Source: Alphaproteobacteria bacterium (GTDB lineage Bacteria; Pseudomonadota; Alphaproteobacteria; Puniceispirillales; UBA1172). From it: DNA of 7,375 nucleotides. The position numbers and the translations under genes are program-made. Below the pieces are notes generated by a model that saw nothing but the letters and a program-made list of their open reading frames with translations, had not been told where the DNA came from and ran no database searches. The stretch lies in NCBI GenBank assembly GCA_021296375.1, contig JAGWAQ010000152.1, forward strand, positions 1 through 7,375, read 5' to 3'. The stretch's first letter is position 1. Each line of letters opens with the position of its first letter. Below are positions 1-5,697 of the stretch, one piece after another.

Positions 1-1
1 G

Positions 2-691
2 AACCTCAATCGCGGGGATTTCATCACCATCATCGGGCCGAACGGGGCGGGCAAATCGACCCTGCTGAAGGCGCTGATGGGGCTGATCAAGACCGACAAG
101 GGCAAGGTCACCCGCGCCAAAGGGCTGAAGCTCGGCTACATCCCCCAGAAAATGCATGTCGAGGCGAGCTTGCCGATCTCCACCGAAGGCTTCATCAAGC
201 TCAACAAGCCGAATGCCGTCAATTTTGATGAGCTGGTGGAAGATATTGGCATCGCCGCCCTGCTGGCCAAGCCGCTCAACAGCCTGTCCGGCGGCGAATG
301 GCAACGCGCCCTTCTGGCCCGCGCGCTGATGGATGACCCCGACGCGATTATCCTTGATGAACCGGCGCAGAACCTTGATTTGAGCGGTCAGGTGAGTTTT
401 TACAAGCGGCTTGATGCGATCCACGCCAAGCGCGGGATGGCGATCCTGATGGACTCCCATGATCTGCATATGGTCATGGCCTCGACCCGTCAGGTGGTCT
501 GTCTTTATCATCACATCTGCTGTTCCGGCGCGCCGCAGGCCGTCACCCGTGACCCGGAGTTCATCAACCTCTTCGGCCGGGACATGGCCACCATGATGGC
601 GATTTACCAGCATGACCACGATCATGATCACCATAACCACGATCACGATCACGATCACCATAACCACGGGGGGAGGCATCACCATGCTTGA
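2..691 (+). CDS. znuC: Zinc ABC transporter ATP-binding protein ZnuC (5' end outside window)
   Basis: This ATPase subunit powers zinc import through ZnuB from the cytoplasmic side. The frame is open from base 2, so 229 residues are visible and only the N-terminus is missing. All ABC signatures are present: Walker A GPNGAGKST at visible residues 12-20, Q-loop YIPQ near 46-49, signature LSGGE at 95-99, Walker B IILDEP near 116-121 and the switch histidine in SHDLHMV near 153. The SHDLHMVMA and DEPAQNLD segments resemble the ZnuC group of the ABC-3 metal transporters. The C-terminus is a His/Asp-rich tail with 14 histidines in about 26 residues, which favours zinc over manganese as substrate, though that is inference. 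The stop (689-691) lies inside znuB, giving an 8-bp overlap and probable translational coupling. A manganese or iron (Sit/Mnt-like) system is the alternative. Confidence 0.93.
   Translation, partial: NLNRGDFITIIGPNGAGKSTLLKALMGLIKTDKGKVTRAKGLKLGYIPQKMHVEASLPISTEGFIKLNKPNAVNFDELVEDIGIAALLAKPLNSLSGGEWQRALLARALMDDPDAIILDEPAQNLDLSGQVSFYKRLDAIHAKRGMAILMDSHDLHMVMASTRQVVCLYHHICCSGAPQAVTRDPEFINLFGRDMATMMAIYQHDHDHDHHNHDHDHDHHNHGGRHHHA
626..668 (+). repeat. 27-nt duplication inside the ZnuC His-tail coding region
   Basis: A 16-base word occurs exactly at 626-641 and again at 653-668, 27 nt (nine codons) apart. It encodes DHHNH-type units, so the tail HDHDHDHHNH is followed by DHDHDHHNH. The surrounding CAY/GAY codons are themselves a near-simple hexanucleotide repeat. 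This looks like growth of a metal-binding tail by replication slippage, and the copy number may vary between strains. Confidence 0.7.
671..676 (+). promoter_or_regulatory. Ribosome binding site of znuB
   Basis: GGGAGG, with GGAGG at 672-676, lies 7 nt upstream of the ATG at 684. It decides the znuB start against the in-frame ATG at 612. The site lies within the Gly-Gly-Arg codons near the end of the znuC His tail, so ribosomes finishing znuC pass directly over it. Confidence 0.75.
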
Positions 692-1487
692 TGATTTCAT
701 TATCAACGCCCTCCTGGCAGGGGTGGGAATCGCCGTAATCTGCGGGGTGATGGGGTGTTTTGTGGTCTGGCGGCGGATGGCCTATTTCGGCGACAGTCTC
801 GCCCATAGCGCGCTGTTGGGGATCGCCATTGGCATCGCCACGGGGATTGAGATGAGCCTCAGCATCTTTTTGATCAGCATGGGGTTTGCCCTGCTTCTGC
901 TCTGGCTTCAGCATCGCGGGGTGCTGGCGACCGACACGTTGCTGGGGATACTTGCCCATGGCGCCTTGTCATGCGGCATGGTGCTGTTGTCGCTGAATGG
1001 AACTTCCGTTGATCTGCACGGGTTTTTATTCGGCGATATCCTGACCGTCACCACCATGGATTTGATGCTGATCGGGCTTGGTTCGGTGGTGGTGCTGGAC
1101 AGTTTGATCCGCAACTGGGACCGCCTGATCCTGATGACGGTTTCCGCTGATCTGGCGAAGGCCGAAGGCGTCAAGACCATGCGGCTTCAGCTGATTTTCC
1201 TTGTGCTGATGACGATCACGGTGGCGGTCTCCGTGCGGATGGTGGGGGTATTGCTGATCACCTCGATGCTGATCATCCCTGCCGCCACCTCGCGTCAACT
1301 GGTGCGCTCCCCTGCCGCGATGGCGATCGGGGCCGTGGTGATCGGCATGATCGCCACCGCTGGCGGAATGTTCATGTCGATTGAACTCAACACCCCTACC
1401 GGCCCCACCATGGTGGTGGCGCTGACGGTGATGTTCGCGTTGGTGATGGCGGCGGCAGGCTTGCGCCACAAGCTGTCGCGGGGGTGA
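684..1487 (+). CDS. znuB: Zinc ABC transporter membrane permease ZnuB
   Basis: This 267-residue permease of the ABC-3 family would form the homodimeric inner-membrane channel paired with ZnuC. The ATG at 684 is chosen because a GGAGG at 672-676 sits 7 nt upstream and the product begins MLDDFIINALL, as family members do. An in-frame ATG at 612 would add an odd MTTIMITITT extension that is only the His-tail DNA of znuC read in another frame. The family hallmark RRMAYFGDSLAHSALLG is at residues 29-45. About eight hydrophobic segments are visible, roughly at 7-29, 38-55, 57-75, 84-104, 123-143, 172-206, 211-235 and 243-261. The TPTGPTMVV segment near the last helix is also typical. Length is normal for the family and no damage is seen. 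It overlaps znuC by 8 bp, so the two form an operon; zinc specificity is inferred from the ZnuC tail. Confidence 0.93.
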   Translation: MLDDFIINALLAGVGIAVICGVMGCFVVWRRMAYFGDSLAHSALLGIAIGIATGIEMSLSIFLISMGFALLLLWLQHRGVLATDTLLGILAHGALSCGMVLLSLNGTSVDLHGFLFGDILTVTTMDLMLIGLGSVVVLDSLIRNWDRLILMTVSADLAKAEGVKTMRLQLIFLVLMTITVAVSVRMVGVLLITSMLIIPAATSRQLVRSPAAMAIGAVVIGMIATAGGMFMSIELNTPTGPTMVVALTVMFALVMAAAGLRHKLSRG

Positions 1488-1498
1488 TCAGCTTTTGC

Positions 1499-1519
1499 GC
1501 CCTCCCCTTTGGGAAGGGC
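1499..1519. terminator. Weak hairpin between convergent genes (possible bidirectional terminator)
   Basis: A 9-bp stem with one C-A mismatch (1499-1507 pairing with 1511-1519) closes a TTT loop in the 46-bp gap between the znuB stop and the stop of the opposite-strand RTX gene. Position between two converging stops fits a shared terminator. Neither side has a convincing T-tract: TTAAG follows on the + side and GCGCAAAAGC on the - side. Intrinsic termination would be weak, and the call rests mainly on position. Confidence 0.4.
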
Positions 1520-1533
1520 TTAAGATAAGGACG

Positions 1534-3447
1534 TCAAACGATCTCGAAATCCGCCAGCGTCAGGGCGTCGGTGAAACCTTCCAGCACGAAAATCTCATTG
1601 CTGTCCGCGTCGGTAAAGACCGTGTCACCGCTGCTGACGGCTACGGTAAGCCCGGTTTTGGCCGCCTCCAGCAATGCCGCAACATCGGCATAACTGGCTT
1701 CATCAGCATTGATGCGGATCCTGTCGCCATCGCTTCGGCTGAAATCCGTCACCACATCACGGGCGGTGTCATCGGCGTTCAGATTAAAATGATCCGCCCC
1801 GGTGCCGCCGGTCATGCGGTCGAGGCCGGCCCCGCCAGTAATCATATCCGCGCCAGCCCCGCCATCAATCGTGTCATCGCCAGCCTGGCCGAACAGCCCA
1901 TTGGCCCCGTCGTCACCGGTCAAGGTGTCGTTGGAACCTGAACCCGTAATATTCTCAATGCTGATCAAGGTGTCGGTATCGCCGTTGCCATCGGTGGCCG
2001 TGCCGGTGGAAAGATTGACCGTCACGCCAGCCGTGTCGAGGCCATAGGTGACAAAATCCGTCCCTGCCCCGCCATTCAACGTATCGGCACCGGCCCCGCC
2101 ATTCAACGTATCAGTGCCGCCACCGCCAAGGATGATATTGGCCCCGTCATCTCCCGTGAGCCCGTCACCAAGCTCGGAACCGGTGATGTTCTCAATATTG
2201 AACAACTGGTCAGACCCACTGCTGACGCCAAAAGCGGTGCCATTCTGTGGGGTGGCGGAAAGATTGACAAACACCCCGGAGGTTTCATCAGCATATGTCA
2301 CCGTGTCAATACCGGTGCCGCCATCGATCATATCCGCGCCAGCGCCGCCATCAATGACGTCCGCGTCAGCCCCGCCATTGAGGATGTCATTGCCCGCGCC
2401 GCCATAAAGGTTATCATCACCCGCATCGCCATTGAGGGTGTCATTCCCCCCCCAGCCGAACAGGTTGTCAGCACCAGCGCCGCCACGGAACGTGTCATCA
2501 CCGGTGTCAAAGAACGGAGCGGCGCTGATGAAATCATTACCGCCGCCGCCGTCAACAGTATCAGCACCCAAACCGGTGATAATAGAGTTGTTGCCATCAT
2601 CGCCGAAGATGACGTCATCGCCGTCACTGCCCTCAATGGTGAGAAAATCCCCCGTTAGGGCAGTATCACTGTCATCGCCGAAGAACTGGCTGATCCCCAG
2701 GGTGTCGGTGCCGATCGAGGCATTGGCTTCGTTGAATTTCAGCACCGTATCCGCCGCCACCATATCACTGCCGGAGCCATAGCTCTGTGCCGTTGCGGTC
2801 AGGTTGATCACCACCGATCCTGTAATATTTTCATAAGTCAGCAGATGGCCGCCCGCAAAAGTGCTGAACGTATAATCAATGGCGTAGCTGTCATTGCCTT
2901 CACTGCCATAAATGTAATAGGTTTCACCTTCATCCCGGTTCTGGATAACAATAGTGTCGCCATTGTCCGCCCCGGTCGCATCGGAGCCGTGCAGGCCTTC
3001 CACCCTGAAAAACTGGTCGCTGTGGGCATTTTCCCTTGGCATGCCATCATCCCAGGTGACCCCGGTTTCAAAATAGGACAATACCGCCGTGATGCCGGTG
3101 GCCGCCTGATTGTAACGAACCACGTCAAAACCTTCTTCACCGTCAATGTAGTCATCACCTGAACTGCCATAAATCACGTCGTCACCACCACCGGCAAAAA
3201 TATTATTGCCGCCGTCATTGGTGTAGATGATGTCATCATTAAGGGTAGCCTGAACATGGCGGAAATCACCGGTCAAACTGTCAACTCCAATACTGGAGGG
3301 GGCATCATTCGCATCAAGCTCGAATTTATTGACCGTGTTTGCCGCAACGGTTGAGTTGGCGGCATAGGTCTGGGCAGTGGCCGTCAGGTTGATCACCACA
3401 TATTCGTCGGAAAACCCTTCATCGGCAAACCCGGTGTAACTCAACAT
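1534..3447 (-). CDS. Downstream fragment: RTX calcium-binding protein with type I secretion-like C-terminus
   Basis: The frame is open from just after the TAG at 3487-3489 (650 codons) to the TGA at 1534-1536; the first ATG (3445-3447) gives 637 residues. No clear Shine-Dalgarno precedes that ATG, which falls inside a conserved repeat motif (GHMLSYTG, compare GHLLTYEN in the next module). It is probably the cut-off 3' part of the larger gene and not an independent one. It has nonapeptide blocks at about 3112-3250, 2300-2640, 2045-2175 and 1780-1935, rich in GGAGADxxxGG units that bind calcium in a beta-roll. The final 85 or so residues begin GADHFNLNADDTARDVVTDFSRSDGDRI, as in serralysin-type C-terminal domains, and end LTLADFEIV, a hydrophobic tail with an acidic pair like type I secretion signals. 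Expression is doubtful. Confidence 0.7.
   Translation of the reverse strand: MLSYTGFADEGFSDEYVVINLTATAQTYAANSTVAANTVNKFELDANDAPSSIGVDSLTGDFRHVQATLNDDIIYTNDGGNNIFAGGGDDVIYGSSGDDYIDGEEGFDVVRYNQAATGITAVLSYFETGVTWDDGMPRENAHSDQFFRVEGLHGSDATGADNGDTIVIQNRDEGETYYIYGSEGNDSYAIDYTFSTFAGGHLLTYENITGSVVINLTATAQSYGSGSDMVAADTVLKFNEANASIGTDTLGISQFFGDDSDTALTGDFLTIEGSDGDDVIFGDDGNNSIITGLGADTVDGGGGNDFISAAPFFDTGDDTFRGGAGADNLFGWGGNDTLNGDAGDDNLYGGAGNDILNGGADADVIDGGAGADMIDGGTGIDTVTYADETSGVFVNLSATPQNGTAFGVSSGSDQLFNIENITGSELGDGLTGDDGANIILGGGGTDTLNGGAGADTLNGGAGTDFVTYGLDTAGVTVNLSTGTATDGNGDTDTLISIENITGSGSNDTLTGDDGANGLFGQAGDDTIDGGAGADMITGGAGLDRMTGGTGADHFNLNADDTARDVVTDFSRSDGDRIRINADEASYADVAALLEAAKTGLTVAVSSGDTVFTDADSNEIFVLEGFTDALTLADFEIV
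2066..2112. repeat. Exact 27-bp tandem duplication of one RTX nonapeptide
   Basis: A 20-base word occurs at 2066-2085 and again at 2093-2112, in phase with the nonapeptide. It encodes two successive DTLNGGAG units. Exact identity over the repeat, against the general drift between nonapeptides in this gene, points to a recent slippage event. Confidence 0.7.
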
Positions 3448-5697
3448 ATGCCCGTCATTGGCCCCGTTGCCTGTGGCGGCCAGGGTCTAACTGTCATTGC
3501 CCCGACTGCCAAGAATAAGGTTGGAAACAGTGGTGCCAAACGTCGTCATCGAGGTGCTGTTTTCGATCGTGATCGTGTCGTCAAAGGCTGACCCTTCGAT
3601 ACGTTCAATGCCGATAAAGCTGTCGGTGCCGCCATCGCCATCAGCGCTGGCTGAACCGGATTGATCGGCATCGCGGCATCTGTATAGGAGGCGGCATCAA
3701 CACCTTCGCCGCCATCAAGCGTGTCATCACCGGTGCCGCCGATCAGCGTGTCATTACCGTCATTGCCATAAAGCCCATCGTCACCGCCCAGACCATAGAT
3801 CGTGTCATCGCCATCGTGGCCGCGGAACGTGTCGCCGCCGTCACGGCCGAACATGATGTCATTGCCGCCGGAACCGGTCACACTGCCAAAATCACCGCTG
3901 AATGTATCATTGCCACGGGAAATGTCAGTTGAACGTATCAACCCGTCGGTGGAGGCGTATTTTGCCACGACCCCGTCATTTTCTATTGAGCTGGCGGTTA
4001 TCGTGAGCGGACCACCGAGCGCCTGATAGGTTTGCTCCACATTGCTAAAATTCAGCACGATATAGGTGGTGGCATTGAGGTTTTCATAACTGAGGGCGGC
4101 GCGGCCCGCGATACCTTCAGAAGCGTCCAGCACCAGCGTGTCCGAGCCGAGGGAGCCAAGGATAACATTTATGTCATCTTCATTGTCATCTTCATCTTCA
4201 TCTTCGGGGTCATCTTCATCTCCGGCATTCTGGATGGTGATGCTGTCATTATGGGCTGACCCTTCGATGCGTTCAGTTTCGGTAAAGTTATCGGTGCCAT
4301 TGACGCCATCGACGGCATCGCCATCATCGCTGGCCGAACCGGAATGATCGGCATCAAGCGTAACCGTCACCCCTGCCGCCGCCCCGGCGTAGGAGACCGT
4401 GTCAATACCGGCCCCGCCATCAAACTCATCATCTCCGGCGCCGCCGATCAGCCTGTCATCGCCATCACTGCCGCGCAGATAATCATCTCCCGCGCCGCCG
4501 TCGATCACGTCATCTCCATCATCGCCGTAAATTAAATTGATGCCGTCATCGCCATAAATCTCATCATCACCACTGCCGCCAGAGACATCCTCGAATTGTT
4601 CGTCAAGACTGTCGGTGCCCATCAGGGTGCCATCGGCATTGATCTTGCGCGTGGTATTGGCGGCCACTATGGTGCCGCTGGCATCGGTAATGGCACTGGC
4701 GGTCAGGTTGATGACAACGCTCTCCCCGCCCCTGAACAAGCTATAGCTGACCTCATGGTAAGGGGTGTCGCCATCCTCGGCGTCCAGCATCAAGATGTCA
4801 CTGCCGCCACTGCCGTAGATGTAATTGTAATAATCATCCGAATTCTGGATGGTGATCGTGTCATCATGGTCAGAGCCCTGGACGCGCTCGATCTCATTGA
4901 GCGTATCGGTGCCCGCGCTGGCGCCATTGGCGTCGGTCTTCAGAACCATCCCCGTGCCATCGGCATTCAAGGTAATGGTGACGCCACCGGCTTCATTGCG
5001 ATAACTCACAACATCAGCGTCGTCGTCATCAAAGCTGTCATTCCCGCCGTAAATCGTGTCATTGCCGCCGGAGCTGTAGAAATAGTTGGTGTCAAAATCA
5101 TCCCCGATCAGGGTGTCATCAAAATCAGAGCCAATGACCCCCTCGATATCCAAGAAATCATCAGTACCGCCATCGCCGTCACCAGTCGAGATGACATCGT
5201 TGCTATCGGTGGTTTCCGTCGAATAGGCTTTATAGGTGATGCCGTCAATGACGCGGGAAAGGCCGAGGTTAACCGTCACCCCCGCCGCCGCGCCAACGTA
5301 GGAGACCGTGTCAATACCCCTGCCGCCATCAAACGAATCATCCCCTGTGTCGCCATAAAAGGTATCGTCACCTCGGCCGCCGTCATAGGTATCGTTGCCT
5401 GCGCCGCCCCATAAGTAATCATCACCCCCGGCGCCCGAAAGATCATCATCCCCCGTGGTGCCGTGAATAGTGTCATCGCCGTTGGTGCCCTCGATGACCG
5501 CCCAGCCGCCTTCAAGCGTATCGGTGCCAATGACCGTGCCGTCGGCGTTGTATTTCTGCACAAATTCATCCGACAGATTGGTGATGATATAGGCGCCATC
5601 CCCAAGCCAGCTGTAGGACAGGAAATATTGATTTGAACTGCCGCCGCTGGTGTCGAGGATCAAGGTGTCACTGCCGCCACTGCCGAGCAGTTCAAGC
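2700..5697 (-). repeat. Five copies of a ~100-residue spacer module between RTX blocks
   Basis: Between nonapeptide blocks a longer module recurs at about 5510-5697, 4600-4820, 3905-4170, 3270-3520 and 2700-2915. Its core reads GSxGSDTLxLDxSxG, then LSY, a short variable loop, VVINLTAxAxTY, a variable stretch with VAANT, then KxNADGTxxGTDTL, leading into the next nonapeptide block. Copy spacing is roughly 870, 660, 650 and 600 bp. Copies differ enough at residue level to be old duplications. I do not recognise this module as a named domain; the alternating beta-strand pattern suggests it caps or extends the beta-roll. Confidence 0.7.

Noticed and set aside
612..683. In-frame N-terminal extension of znuB from ATG 612
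   Set aside because: The extension MTTIMITITT is the znuC His tail read in another frame; the ATG at 684 has a good GGAGG and matches normal ZnuB length.
1026..1469. 147-codon open frame on the - strand inside znuB
   Set aside because: A His/Asp/Arg-rich shadow frame opposite a well-conserved membrane permease.
1495..1941. 148-codon open frame on the + strand starting just after znuB
   Set aside because: It overlaps the C-terminal RTX and secretion-signal region on the - strand and has no homology or ribosome binding site of its own.
3660..3700. Programmed ribosomal frameshift in the RTX gene
   Set aside because: No slippery sequence is visible, and seven conserved residues are missing at the junction, which points to a deletion.
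4596..5414. 272-codon open frame on the + strand opposite the RTX gene
   Set aside because: It is a mirror of the repetitive - strand coding sequence; its Val/Ile/Ala-rich product follows from antisense GAT/GGC codons and has no recognisable domain or start signals.
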